A stretch of 64,000 bases of DNA. It comes from Legionella fallonii LLAP-10 (GTDB lineage: Bacteria; Pseudomonadota; Gammaproteobacteria; Legionellales; Legionellaceae). Within the stretch, counting starts at the first letter, position 1. Every line of letters starts with the position of its first letter. The stretch lies in contig NZ_LN614827.1 of assembly GCF_000953135.1 (NCBI RefSeq), positions 3,360,501-3,424,500 on the forward strand. The letters are read 5' to 3'. This document shows positions 1-8,774 of the stretch, one piece after another. The translations under genes were made by a program, and so were the position numbers. Under the pieces are notes generated by a model. The model made no database searches. It saw nothing but the letters and a program-made list of their open reading frames with translations, and was not told the origin of the DNA.

Positions 1-902
1 TAATTGCCACTGTAGTATGTGGATTACTGATGGGACATTTCTACTCAGAACGATTCACTGCGGAAGTACGGTTAACTATACGGACTGTATGGACTACGTT
101 AGGATATATCACGCAAAGTTTTCTATTCTTATTGGTTGGCCTTGAGTTACCTTATATTCTCGAGCGTTTTTCAGCAGAAGCGTCAACAACTATTTTTTTA
201 TATAGTTTACTCATTGTGCTTGTAGTTATAGCAGGACGATTTATTTGGGTATGGTGTTCTACCTATATGACTAATTTTCAATTACTAAACAATAAAAAAG
301 CCGCCTCTCCCCGTTGGCAAGAATTATTTATTATTTCCTGGTCTGGAATGCGCGGTGGGATTTCGCTTGCCGCGGCTTTAGCTGTGCCATCATTACCGTT
401 AATATCTGGCAACATAGATCCACGAGATCTAGTCATTCTTTTTGTATTTGCGGTTATCGTTGCCACCCTACTAATCCAAGGCCTTACTCTTCCCTGGCTA
501 CTTCGGGTATTAGGCATCACGAAATACGGAAGACGAGAACAGCTAAACCAACAAATTGGTGAAGTTTTAGCGCAACTTGAATTAAATAAAGCGGTACTTC
601 GCTGGTTAGAGGAGTTTAAAGAATTATCCAAAGATAATAAAAAACTTGATGAAGAGATTAAATTTCGCATCCACCTCTACAGTGAATACAAAACTCAATT
701 AGAAGAGGACATCAAAAGTCGTCAAACATTACAAATTCACCCCCAAAAAATGGCTCCCAATAACACCATATTGTTGTCATTAAAAATTCTTGAGGTAGAA
801 CGAGCCGAATTAATGCGCTTATGGCATGAGAAAAAAATCAATCATGAAGTAAAAACTAAATTACTACGCAAACTGGACTTACGCGCTAGAAATTTATCAT
901 AA
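1..902 (+). CDS. CPA1-family Na+/H+ antiporter, C-terminal part (5' end outside the window)
   Basis: The frame is open from the left edge (base 3), so the ATG at 30 is internal and the gene is cut by the window. The visible part starts in the membrane core: hydrophobic helices, an 'FLLVGLELP' stretch and the 'SWSGMRGGISLAAALAVP' motif typical of NhaP/CPA1 sodium-proton exchangers. After the last membrane segment (near visible residue 160) comes a charged helical cytoplasmic tail of about 125 residues, as many CPA1 exchangers have. The likely role is Na+ (or K+) export coupled to proton entry at the inner membrane. The family is clear from the motif; the ion is not shown. The next gene lies 260 bp downstream. 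Confidence 0.85.
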   Translation, partial: IATVVCGLLMGHFYSERFTAEVRLTIRTVWTTLGYITQSFLFLLVGLELPYILERFSAEASTTIFLYSLLIVLVVIAGRFIWVWCSTYMTNFQLLNNKKAASPRWQELFIISWSGMRGGISLAAALAVPSLPLISGNIDPRDLVILFVFAVIVATLLIQGLTLPWLLRVLGITKYGRREQLNQQIGEVLAQLELNKAVLRWLEEFKELSKDNKKLDEEIKFRIHLYSEYKTQLEEDIKSRQTLQIHPQKMAPNNTILLSLKILEVERAELMRLWHEKKINHEVKTKLLRKLDLRARNLS

Positions 903-1169
903 ATTTTAAGGTAAAAGGCAATAAACAAAATGATCCAACGAAAAATCAAGCAAAAAGCATCATATTGAAATTGATTTATTAAGTTTGACAAAATATACTG
1001 CAGAATAAAGTAATGAAGGCAAATACAATGGAGTGAACTCCATACCTCTGAACCTCTGATAGAATGACCGCTGACACCATTACGTCAATGCGTACCTAAT
1101 TGAGATATTGATTTGAGGGACTGTTAACATTTTTCTTTTTATATGCCCTTTTTAAATATTTGTGATCTA

Positions 1170-1673
1170 ATGAACAATTTTTTATTTATTTTAGCTTATT
1201 ATCTCGTCTGGCTCGGAAGCCTTATTTTGGCCTCTTACAATTTGCCATGGTTCGCCCTTGCCTTCTCAATAATGATCAGTGCTATTCAATTGTATTATTT
1301 CAGTGACTTATCGTCAGTGCCTACTTGGAAAAAATTCTTCTTTTGCATGACTTTTATTGGATTTTGTGTTGATAGTTTATTCAGTTTCTCTTCTTTTATT
1401 CGCTTTTATTTTAACCCTTGGCAACCATTCCTTGCTCCTCCATGGATTTTGGGCCTTTGGATAAACTTTAGTGTACTGTGTATTGGATTAAATTCCCTGC
1501 TCAAACAATTGCAACATTATCTATGGATTATTGCTTTATTAGTTTTTCCAGCAGTTTATTTAGGAGGCGTTGCCTATAAAGTAGCCATCTTTCCTTTAGG
1601 CACGCCAAGTAGTATTGTTTTGGGATTAGTTTGGATGCTTCTGTTTCCACTCGTCTTTCGCAATACCCTATAA
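1170..1673 (+). CDS. DUF2878-like inner-membrane protein
   Basis: A strongly hydrophobic protein with about five to six predicted membrane helices and many Trp, Phe and Leu residues. The 'PWILGLWINF' segment and overall pattern resemble DUF2878, a proteobacterial membrane family of unknown function. I prefer the ATG at 1170 because the protein then begins MNNFLFILAYYLVW, as family members do. An in-frame ATG at 1143 would add nine residues. Neither start has a clear ribosome binding site. It is a single gene whose stop lies only 5 bp from the stop of the convergent L,D-transpeptidase gene. Function unknown. Confidence 0.6.
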   Translation: MNNFLFILAYYLVWLGSLILASYNLPWFALAFSIMISAIQLYYFSDLSSVPTWKKFFFCMTFIGFCVDSLFSFSSFIRFYFNPWQPFLAPPWILGLWINFSVLCIGLNSLLKQLQHYLWIIALLVFPAVYLGGVAYKVAIFPLGTPSSIVLGLVWMLLFPLVFRNTL

Positions 1674-1678
1674 AATTC

Positions 1679-2908
1679 CTATAACCCTAACCAGCGGATA
1701 AACCGATTAGTAGCCCTCAAATTAACGGTGGGTTTTGTGTCAAAACTTACCGAATAGCTGGTTACAGGTTGATTTTTGGATGAGTCAGCGTTAAATCGAA
1801 TATCTTTAATTTTTCCCATATCTACAATTTTCATTTGGGTTTCATAATATCCTCTTACCATAATGAGAACGGGCACAACAAAATTAATAGCATTTAAAGC
1901 CTCTTTATTATTTCCGCTACTATGAACTGCTAAATTGTGAAATTCGTTATTACTTAAAGCAATGTATTCTGCATGGTTGATTTGCCGCCTTAACATACGA
2001 TCTAAAGGGGCTTTAGTATGAAAGATTCGCTCATAATCATCTGCTGACATAACTACTATAGGATTATCATCCGCATGTTTTATCCCGCCACTGGTAGCAA
2101 AAAGGACTTCTTCTCTATGTTCATCACTATTAGATACTGGGGTTTCAGAGCGCAAAATCGCGGGTTTTGCTGCAGTTTTACTTCTATCGCAATTCAAAAA
2201 TTTTGATTTCTCAAACCAAACATCACTTGGATAATAAGCCACTAATAAAGAACTATCTTTAATTGTATTAATAATGGATTGGTAAAGATTTAAAGGTAGT
2301 GCGGGGCATCCCCAACTACGACCTGGTCGTCCATAACGCTTGATGAATTGTTCATCAACATACCAACCACCATGCATGACCACCGAACGATTAGATGCAT
2401 TATCATTGAAACTTGCGTCTAAACCATCGAGACGTAAAGACAGTCCTTCACGACCATAATAAGCTTTCTCAGTTTTATACACGCCAATACTACTGGCTTT
2501 GCTATTGAATTTATTCGAAAAATAATTAGTTAGTAATGTTCCAGACTTAATACCATGTGATACATAGGTATTAAACAATAATTTCTTCGCCTTCAGATCA
2601 AAAACCCACAGACGTTTCTCATTGGAGGGCAGAGAATAATCAATGATGGTTAAAATATTATTACGATCAATATCATATTCCATGGCACATTTTAAAGTAG
2701 TAAGCACTTTATTAATCACGGGCTCCCTTAAATCCGGTGCCTCCTGATGCAGCATTTCTTTGATATCACTAAGCGGCATAGTGACTGAAGGTATCTCATT
2801 AATGAGTATATTTCCTTGAGCAATTAATTTTTCCTGCATAGGCTCTAAAGGAGGAAGAGAGAAACCAGAATAGGTTACTGCTAAAAACAATAGCAGAAAA
2901 TGGCTCAT
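1679..2908 (-). CDS. Exported L,D-transpeptidase (YkuD_2-type) with a long C-terminal extension
   Basis: The start at 2908 is chosen because an AAGGA site lies 7 nt upstream and the protein then begins with a signal peptide (MSHFLLLFLAVTYSGFS); a longer frame to 2962 lacks both. The catalytic region (roughly residues 100-250) has an 'MHGGWYV' His motif and the 'GRSWGCPAL' Cys motif of the murein L,D-transpeptidase catalytic family (PF13645). Such enzymes crosslink or remodel peptidoglycan in the periplasm with Cys as nucleophile. About 150 residues follow the catalytic core with no motif I recognise; this tail is unusual, because many family members end soon after the Cys domain. The gene is convergent with the DUF2878 gene. 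Confidence 0.75.
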   Translation of the reverse strand: MSHFLLLFLAVTYSGFSLPPLEPMQEKLIAQGNILINEIPSVTMPLSDIKEMLHQEAPDLREPVINKVLTTLKCAMEYDIDRNNILTIIDYSLPSNEKRLWVFDLKAKKLLFNTYVSHGIKSGTLLTNYFSNKFNSKASSIGVYKTEKAYYGREGLSLRLDGLDASFNDNASNRSVVMHGGWYVDEQFIKRYGRPGRSWGCPALPLNLYQSIINTIKDSSLLVAYYPSDVWFEKSKFLNCDRSKTAAKPAILRSETPVSNSDEHREEVLFATSGGIKHADDNPIVVMSADDYERIFHTKAPLDRMLRRQINHAEYIALSNNEFHNLAVHSSGNNKEALNAINFVVPVLIMVRGYYETQMKIVDMGKIKDIRFNADSSKNQPVTSYSVSFDTKPTVNLRATNRFIRWLGL

Positions 2909-3414
2909 GATATGTCCTTGGTTTTGTATTCTTATTATTCCTATATAATTAATATAGATCAAAATTCAACATATTGTGTCTATTAGAAATATTGATTTTT
3001 TATGTGAACTGGATGAAGTTTGTGTAGACGACTCAGTTGCGAACAACTAGGATACGATAAAGCAAATGCCGCTACGTTAACCGCTTGTAATCCAAGTTTC
3101 CAATAGTTTTTTGTATTAAACCCCAATTTCCCCACGTAATTATTCCCTATGTTGATTAAAATTGAGCGAATAACAATCAAAAATCATAAAATAATGCAAG
3201 TTATTTTTTGAATTTTATAACTAACAAAAGCACTTATGACGTCAGAAACACAAGAAGTAGATGTGAGGCGACTCGGAGCGCAGAGCAGCAGTGTTCATGC
3301 CAGTATATGAGGATTCGAATACCGTATCGACGAAGCAATTTCCCGCTGCAGTAGAGTTTGGAAAAAAGTCTAATGCATAAAAATGGGGCAATAATGCCCC
3401 TATACGCTCATTCT
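2909..3414. other. Intergenic region without a supported gene
   Basis: About 500 bp between two minus-strand genes. It holds the promoter region of the L,D-transpeptidase gene on its left, an AT-rich middle and one copy of a dispersed repeat on its right (listed separately). A 65-codon minus-strand frame at 2983-3180 has no ribosome binding site and no recognisable sequence, so I do not call it. Confidence 0.5.
3305..3375 (+). repeat. Dispersed repeat R1, copy A
   Basis: The core reads ATGAGGATTCGAAT, then a CGTATCGACGAAGCAATT stretch, and ends in a GTCTAATG motif. The same order of words occurs at 40790-40915, in a shorter form at 11938-12008, and on the other strand at 60559-60638. Copies B and C end in inverted TAGACTTCTT-type sequences, which suggests a small non-coding mobile element (MITE-like). 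This copy lacks a clear left terminus. Confidence 0.65.
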
Positions 3415-4422
3415 CTATTTAAACCCACTTAATACAATCTTTCCTCGCGCTTTGCCACTTTCAAGCAAGGCATGAGCCGTCCTCAAATTAGCGGCATTAA
3501 TCAACCCCATATGTTCTGCGATTGTTGTTTTAATTCTCCCCTCATCGACCAAACGGGCTATTGCAGTTAATATTTCATGTTGTCTGATCATATCCACTGT
3601 CTTAAACATAGATCGGGTATACATCATTTCCCAGTGAATAGAGATGCTCTTGGGCTTAAATAGTCTCATGTCCACATGTTGCGGATCATCGATCAAAGCA
3701 AATTTACCTTGTGGTTTTAGCACATCCACTAATGACTGGGCATGCTCATCGGTATGAGTGAGGCTAATCACACAATCTACTTCCGGATAATTTAGTTCCT
3801 GCAATTGGACTTTCATATCTTTAGAATGATCTATGACATGATGCGCTCCATTGTTAAGTATCCAAACAATTGATTCTGGTCGCGCAGCGGTACCGATAAC
3901 TGTTAAGTTTGTCAGTTGCCGTGCCAATTGTACTAAAATAGATCCAACCCCTCCGGCAGCTCCTGTAATCAATAAAGTGCCTTTAGATTTAGGGGATAAT
4001 TCTAACCTGTCAAATAAAAGCTCCCAAGCGGTTAGACTAGTCAAAGGCAGAGCCGCTGCTTCCTGAAAACGTAGAGACTCAGGTTTTTTAGCAACTATTC
4101 GTTCATCAACCAAATGGAACTCACTATTACATCCAGGTCTAGTGATATCCCCAGCATACCAAACCTCATCACCCGGTTTAAATAAGGAGGCTTCAGGGCC
4201 AACCTCAATAACTGTTCCTGCTGCGTCCCACCCTAAAATTTGAGGTATACCGCCTTCAGGTTGAGTTCTACGTCTGACTTTAGTATCCACAGGATTGACC
4301 GCGATAGAATTAACTGCAACGAGAATATCGTGACCTGTAGTTTTAGGACTAGATAAATCCAAATCAACTAAGGCTTGCTCTTGATCGATGGGGAGCGATT
4401 GATAATAACCTATAGCTTTCAT
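3415..4422 (-). CDS. Zinc-independent MDR alcohol dehydrogenase / quinone oxidoreductase family protein
   Basis: A 335-residue medium-chain dehydrogenase/reductase. It has the N-terminal GroES-like region (PVDTKVRRRTQP, then 'ILGWDAAGTVIEVG') and a Rossmann domain with 'ITGAAGGVGSILVQLA' for NAD(P)H binding. The Cys ligands of the structural zinc lobe are absent, as in the zinc-free quinone oxidoreductase (ZADH) subgroup. It probably reduces quinones or reactive enones with NADPH in the cytosol; the substrate cannot be read from sequence. Length is normal for the family. Single minus-strand gene with about 200 bp upstream to yjbQ. Confidence 0.85.
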   Translation of the reverse strand: MKAIGYYQSLPIDQEQALVDLDLSSPKTTGHDILVAVNSIAVNPVDTKVRRRTQPEGGIPQILGWDAAGTVIEVGPEASLFKPGDEVWYAGDITRPGCNSEFHLVDERIVAKKPESLRFQEAAALPLTSLTAWELLFDRLELSPKSKGTLLITGAAGGVGSILVQLARQLTNLTVIGTAARPESIVWILNNGAHHVIDHSKDMKVQLQELNYPEVDCVISLTHTDEHAQSLVDVLKPQGKFALIDDPQHVDMRLFKPKSISIHWEMMYTRSMFKTVDMIRQHEILTAIARLVDEGRIKTTIAEHMGLINAANLRTAHALLESGKARGKIVLSGFK

Positions 4423-4624
4423 GCGATTCCTTTCTTAAACGTGGGTAAAAAACAATTATAAAGTCATACTATTGCAGCATCCACAATATTCATAAATGAC
4501 TCACCGACCTATAAAATCCATCAATAAAGTAACAATGAAGAAAAAATGCTGCCCAAAAAGCTCGTGTCACAGTAACAAGCACTTTTAACGTCCAAATTGA
4601 TGAAGAAGAGTAGAAAAAATTAAT

Positions 4625-5029
4625 TCAAAAACATTGACTAACCACAATATTCCTAGGGCCAGCTTTTTTTCTAAATTCCAGTAAGTATATTCCCTGCCAT
4701 ACACCGAGCAATAATTTATTATCCTCAAAAGGAATAGTTAAAGAGGTACTGCACAATATAGATTTGATATGTGCCGGCATATCATCAGCTCCTTCCTCAC
4801 TATGCCTATAAAGCTCGTTTTCGGGAACAAGGGCATTAAAAAAATCATGTGTATCGAATAAAACATCTGATGATGCATTTTCATTGATGGCCAGTGCCGC
4901 AGACGTATGTTGAATGAACAGATGAAGAATGCCCGATCCATTTAATTCCAATGAATTAGTAATTTCCTTGGTAATCAAATGTACCCCATAAGGTTTAGCT
5001 GGTATTTGGATGATCTTATGACTTATCAT
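4625..5029 (-). CDS. yjbQ: YjbQ family protein (UPF0047)
   Basis: A 134-residue single-domain protein that matches UPF0047 along its length: 'LHLFIQHTSAALAINENA', 'SEEGADDMPAHIKS' and 'LLLGVWQGIYLLEFR'. Members of this family show weak thiamine-phosphate synthase activity, hence the label 'secondary thiamine-phosphate synthase enzyme', but the physiological role is unsettled. A thiamine gene (thiC) lies 14 kb away with its own riboswitch; nothing here links the two. Single gene. Confidence 0.9.
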   Translation of the reverse strand: MISHKIIQIPAKPYGVHLITKEITNSLELNGSGILHLFIQHTSAALAINENASSDVLFDTHDFFNALVPENELYRHSEEGADDMPAHIKSILCSTSLTIPFEDNKLLLGVWQGIYLLEFRKKAGPRNIVVSQCF

Positions 5030-5393
5030 TTTTTACTAACCTCTAAAACAAAACTGATTTGTACGATTTAATAGGAACTCTTTTAGGACGAGTTGACAAT
5101 TTGTCCGATTTTCACCTACGTTCCACGGCTTATTTGTGGTATCCCACTGTTTTAGATTAAATGATCGCATCTTATTTCCCTCTAAACCAGGATTGGATTC
5201 AATATCTATAATATCACTTAAGTTCTCTAGATTACATCGATGCCGCTAACAAGTCGCGGTACGTAGGGAAAAAATGCCCTCATAATTTTTTAGCAGAATA
5301 TGGCTTTATTTCTACATTATTTCAGCTATAGCCTAGACTTAATATAATAGATAAACTGGTCTGATAATGGACTAATATCGCTAGGAACAAGAA
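5030..5393. other. Intergenic region ahead of the HDAC-like gene
   Basis: About 360 bp. A TATAAT hexamer lies at 5343-5348 and a CTTAATATA word, which looks like half a PmrA box, at 5338-5346, about 50 bp before the ATG at 5394. The second half site is not convincing. A second -10-like GATAAT lies at 5363-5368. I see no gene, RNA or repeat in the rest. Confidence 0.35.
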
Positions 5394-6899
5394 ATGAAAG
5401 GAACGTTTTTTGATAAAAAAAAATCAGCTCGTTTTAAGGAACAAAGACAAGTCTCATTTGCCAGTGAAGTTCGCTCTTTCATCAGAGACATAAAAAAGCA
5501 TGATTTATTGGAGTTAAAACAAAGTCCTAAGTTGGCAACCTATGTTGATCATGGCAATGAATTGGTTAGTTCACATGAATTTGAAGAAATACCTGAAAAA
5601 CTACAAAAAGAAACAAAAAAAATACTCAAGATGGTTACAGAAATGCATTTAGCCCAATCTCAAAAAGTAGAAATAGTGCCAGAAGAATGTTTCATTCAGA
5701 TCCCTGCAAAAGAACATTTAGAAAAAATGACCTTCATGCCAGCCGGTGGAGAAGAAGATCAAGCGTTGCGATTAACCCACATGTGTGCAGTGATAGAAGA
5801 TGATCGTGCGCAACATACTAATCTTCCAGTAATAACAACAGAAGATAGTGAGCTGGATGTTACATGGACAAACCTATTTACTGCCATTAATATGGGTAAA
5901 AAGAAACAAGCATTTGAATTATTTAATCAAATTCCAGAAGATGATGTTATCCTTAAAGCACTGCTTGCCGTTCATCCTAAACAATATTTAAAAAAATTAA
6001 TTTCCTATTCTATTGATGCACTACATACTGGGGCAAAAACATTAAACTCCGATATAGTGATCAAGCCCAATACTTTTGAAATTCTAATAAAAGACCTTGC
6101 AACCACTTTATTAAATCCGGCAAAAGTGTATTTTTCTTTTGGTTTGCCTACACACCATGCATATAGTGAACAAGGATCTGGATTTTGTATTATTAATAAA
6201 ACGGCTGTACTCATGAAGCATATAGAAATGACGCATGAAGCCCCTCTCAAATTCGTCATCGTGGGAACTGATGTGAATAGAGATAATGGCTTATGCGATA
6301 TTTTGCGTATATCTGCCTCTGACACCGCAGTATGTCATATCGATATTTTTGACTCGCGAGTCTATCCACACCACGATCACGATTACATAGCTCAGGAATT
6401 CGATACCGAAGGAGTCAATGTTGGTAAAAAAATAATGCACTGGGGTCAGAATAATTTTGACTATTATGCAGTAGACTTAAGTCTAACCCAACGAGATAAA
6501 GTTTCAGCACATCCCGCACTTCTCTTTGCCTTAGCAAAAATTAAAGAGAATATTGCTCATGCAAAAGAACAAAACACGCAAATCTTTCTTGTATTGCCTA
6601 CAGGCTGGGATTCTCACCAAGAAGAAACGGCCCCATGTGGTAAATTAGTAAATAGTAAAATGATGGCACAATATGAGGCTAGTATTTCTCGTTTTAGCAA
6701 TGGAGATATCAGCTATTTTTTTGAGTCCATTTTAAATTTATATAATGCCAACCAAGAACATATTGCAGGAATTTATTGGGGGCTAGAAGGAGGATACGAG
6801 CCTACAATGTATGCGCAACAACTCAAACTGATGTTACAAACGATTCATCAACAACCCTTTTTGCAAGTAACGAATCAACCGTCATTCAGTCCTCCATAA
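5394..6899 (+). CDS. Histone-deacetylase-fold protein with altered zinc site, probable Dot/Icm effector
   Basis: 501 residues. The first ~210 are charged and helical, with no family I recognise. Residues ~215-490 carry HDAC/arginase-superfamily landmarks in the right order: 'LPTHHAYSEQGSGFC' (His254-His255, catalytic pair), 'TDVNRDNG' (Asp293-x-Asn295, where the zinc ligands Asp-x-His are expected), 'GWDSHQEE' (Asp406, third ligand) and 'GGYEP' (Tyr468, transition-state Tyr). The one clear deviation is Asn295 in place of the ligand His, so metal binding or activity may be changed. L. pneumophila has a secreted HDAC effector, LphD, that acts on host histone H3; this protein may be related, but orthology cannot be decided here. 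Single gene, RBS AGGAA before the ATG. Confidence 0.65.
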   Translation: MKGTFFDKKKSARFKEQRQVSFASEVRSFIRDIKKHDLLELKQSPKLATYVDHGNELVSSHEFEEIPEKLQKETKKILKMVTEMHLAQSQKVEIVPEECFIQIPAKEHLEKMTFMPAGGEEDQALRLTHMCAVIEDDRAQHTNLPVITTEDSELDVTWTNLFTAINMGKKKQAFELFNQIPEDDVILKALLAVHPKQYLKKLISYSIDALHTGAKTLNSDIVIKPNTFEILIKDLATTLLNPAKVYFSFGLPTHHAYSEQGSGFCIINKTAVLMKHIEMTHEAPLKFVIVGTDVNRDNGLCDILRISASDTAVCHIDIFDSRVYPHHDHDYIAQEFDTEGVNVGKKIMHWGQNNFDYYAVDLSLTQRDKVSAHPALLFALAKIKENIAHAKEQNTQIFLVLPTGWDSHQEETAPCGKLVNSKMMAQYEASISRFSNGDISYFFESILNLYNANQEHIAGIYWGLEGGYEPTMYAQQLKLMLQTIHQQPFLQVTNQPSFSPP

Positions 6900-7021
6900 T
6901 TTACTTTTTAAAATATCATGTAATAATTTCTTGTGATTGTATATTTAATGCATTATTAATAAGAGCAAAGAGCACTAAAAAAGCGTTGTAAAGTTAATTT
7001 AGTATCGGTAAAGGAATAAAC

Positions 7022-7816
7022 ATGAACGAGACAATTTTTTGTACACATTGTGGCAATAAACTTGAACCTGAGGCTCGATTTTGCCCCAGTTGTGGTACGA
7101 AAACAAAAGCAGAGACCATTCACTCAAAAACCATTCATGGCTCTCCAAAGCCAGTCCCCATCAGTCGTAAAAAATCGGGAACAACAGCGCTGCTTCTTTG
7201 TATTTTTATGGGAATGTTGGGAGCCCATCGTTTTTATGTAGGCAAATATTGGACTGGACTGCTCATGTTATGTACCGGTGGATTAATGGGCGTATGGGTA
7301 GTTATCGATCTTACATCTATTGCTAGAAACAAATTTTCAGATAAAAATGAAAATGAATTGGAGTTGATCCATAACATAACCCCGGTGAAAGAAACCCTCA
7401 TCGTCATGGGTTCTGTCATGCTCTGGGTTGCTCTATTCTTTGCTGCCATTGCATTGTTTGTAAACTATTCAAGCTCAGGCTTAGTAACTATAGTTAATAA
7501 TCAATTAACTGCTTTACAAAAAGGTCAAATGGAACAAGCTTATTCTTATACTACCCAAAGCTATCAGAAAAATAACTCTATTAATGCGTTCAAAAACTTT
7601 GTTTATTCCTATCCTGTTTTGTTCAATAACACCGGAGCTAATTTTCCTACGCGACGAATGGTAGGTAATAATGGGTATGTGAGCGGTATCTTAACTGGAA
7701 AAGATGGGGCAAAAATACCTATATCCTATCAATTAATTAAAGAAAATGGGCAATGGAAAATAATAAATATTCAGGTATCAATAACCCCTATTATTTCTAA
7801 TAGTCCTCCTCAGTAA
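7022..7816 (+). CDS. Zinc-ribbon / TM2-domain membrane protein with NTF2-like C-terminus
   Basis: Residues 7-24 form a zinc ribbon (Cys7-x2-Cys10, Cys21-x2-Cys24). Residues ~50-105 form a TM2 domain: two membrane helices around 'GAHRFYVGKYWTGLLMLCTGG', followed by 'VWVVIDL'. A third helix (~residues 125-150) leads to a C-terminal domain (~160-255) resembling the DUF4864/DUF3887 NTF2-like folds ('LQKGQMEQAYSYTTQSYQ', then 'GQWKIINI'). The likely place is the inner membrane with the last domain outside the cytosol. The function is unknown; the zinc ribbon suggests a protein contact. The ATG is preceded by AAAGGAATAAAC. A perfect hairpin follows the gene. Confidence 0.8.
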   Translation: MNETIFCTHCGNKLEPEARFCPSCGTKTKAETIHSKTIHGSPKPVPISRKKSGTTALLLCIFMGMLGAHRFYVGKYWTGLLMLCTGGLMGVWVVIDLTSIARNKFSDKNENELELIHNITPVKETLIVMGSVMLWVALFFAAIALFVNYSSSGLVTIVNNQLTALQKGQMEQAYSYTTQSYQKNNSINAFKNFVYSYPVLFNNTGANFPTRRMVGNNGYVSGILTGKDGAKIPISYQLIKENGQWKIINIQVSITPIISNSPPQ

Positions 7817-7822
7817 GGTGAA

Positions 7823-7860
7823 TTCGATATAAAAAACAAGAGACTGTTTTTTATATCGAA
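7823..7860. terminator. Long perfect hairpin, probable bidirectional terminator
   Basis: Arms TTCGATATAAAAAACA (7823-7838) and its exact reverse complement (7845-7860) enclose a 6-nt loop. The 16-bp stem with T-rich 3' side begins 6 bp after the stop of the TM2 gene, which fits Rho-independent termination. Confidence 0.7.
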
Positions 7861-7987
7861 AACTAACATTATCCCGTCAAATGCTTCAATTTAACTCTAT
7901 CGTTCCTTCTTATTCATCAGTTGTAAATCTTGGGGTCAAGTGATACTCTTTTCTCGGTTTTTCAATAAATAATTAGGAGTAGGTAAC

Positions 7988-8413
7988 ATGATGTTAAAAT
8001 CCAAATTAGCCACTTTAGCTGGTGCTTTAATTCTTGCTGGTTCTGCTTTTGCTAATTCACAAATCACATGTCCTGATATTAATGATATTAAATCCGTAGG
8101 CCTAAGTAATGCTGAGCCAATAGGCGCTGACATGTATCTTACTTACCAGATCAGCAAGTACAATACTCCTAATACCTATGGTTTTTTTCTTGCTCCTATA
8201 GAAGGTAATTCGTCTGAAAATGCTTTAGAAACAGCCAATGAAATTTTGAATATTATGAATGCTCCAGGTGTCCCTACCCAATATCATGGCACTATGATGT
8301 GTCTTTATGAAACTGGACATTCAAACATCATGGCCGCCGCGATTGAAGATGATTCTGTAATGTCGCCAACAAAACTAAAACAATATTGGTTACAAGCCCA
8401 TAAAGCTCGCTAA
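7988..8413 (+). CDS. Secreted DUF4949-type protein
   Basis: 141 residues with a classical signal peptide (MMLKSKLATLAGALILAGSAFA, cleavage after Ala-Phe-Ala). The mature part has two Cys (in 'SQITCPD' and 'MMCLYE'), which could form a disulfide. The pattern resembles DUF4949, a family found mainly in Legionella and linked to exported proteins of unknown function. An AGGAG site lies 7 nt before the start, and ATG codons at 7988 and 7991 are both usable. It is probably periplasmic, or released through type II secretion. Single gene flanked downstream by a repeat element. Confidence 0.6.
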   Translation: MMLKSKLATLAGALILAGSAFANSQITCPDINDIKSVGLSNAEPIGADMYLTYQISKYNTPNTYGFFLAPIEGNSSENALETANEILNIMNAPGVPTQYHGTMMCLYETGHSNIMAAAIEDDSVMSPTKLKQYWLQAHKAR

Positions 8414-8451
8414 TAATGTAAACCACAAAACCCCACGTTACAATTTAGTAG

Positions 8452-8698
8452 GTTGGGTCAAAACGCCCCATAACCATCAAGCTAAGGAGGAAATGAGGTA
8501 AATTTCCCCCTACCCCTCTCCCTCGATGGAGAGGGAATACAGAGACAGAATAATATTCAGATGGCACGAAAAATCCCCTCGCCCGCGAAAGGGATTTTGA
8601 TTAGAACCTAATACTCAATCGCGGGAGAGGGTTAGGAAGAGGGCCTTAGAAGGATATTTCGTTCTTAGCTTGATGGCTATGGGTCGTTTTGACCCAAC
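8452..8698. repeat. Inverted-repeat element R2, copy 1
   Basis: The ends are 35-bp inverted repeats (8452-8486 and 8664-8698, 33 of 35 matching), ending in GTTGGGTCAAAACG. The inside carries the 'CCCCTCTCCCTC' and 'CGGGAGAGGGTTAGG' words. A diverged copy lies at 30003-30345. There is no coding frame inside. This accounts for most of the 8414-8774 gap. Confidence 0.75.
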
Positions 8699-8774
8699 GT
8701 TAAGATTTGTAAACAATTTTTTGGGCAGAATGGCCTAACCTACTTCTTAAGTTGCCCCCTGATCTGATCAGTAA

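Noticed and set aside
2983..3180. 65-codon minus-strand open frame
   Set aside because: No ribosome binding site, no family, and it lies in AT-rich DNA between a promoter region and a repeat.
5338..5357. PmrA box before the HDAC-like gene
   Set aside because: Only the first half site (CTTAATATA) fits; the second matches too few positions, and the spacing to a -10 is not the 7 bp seen at the two better sites.
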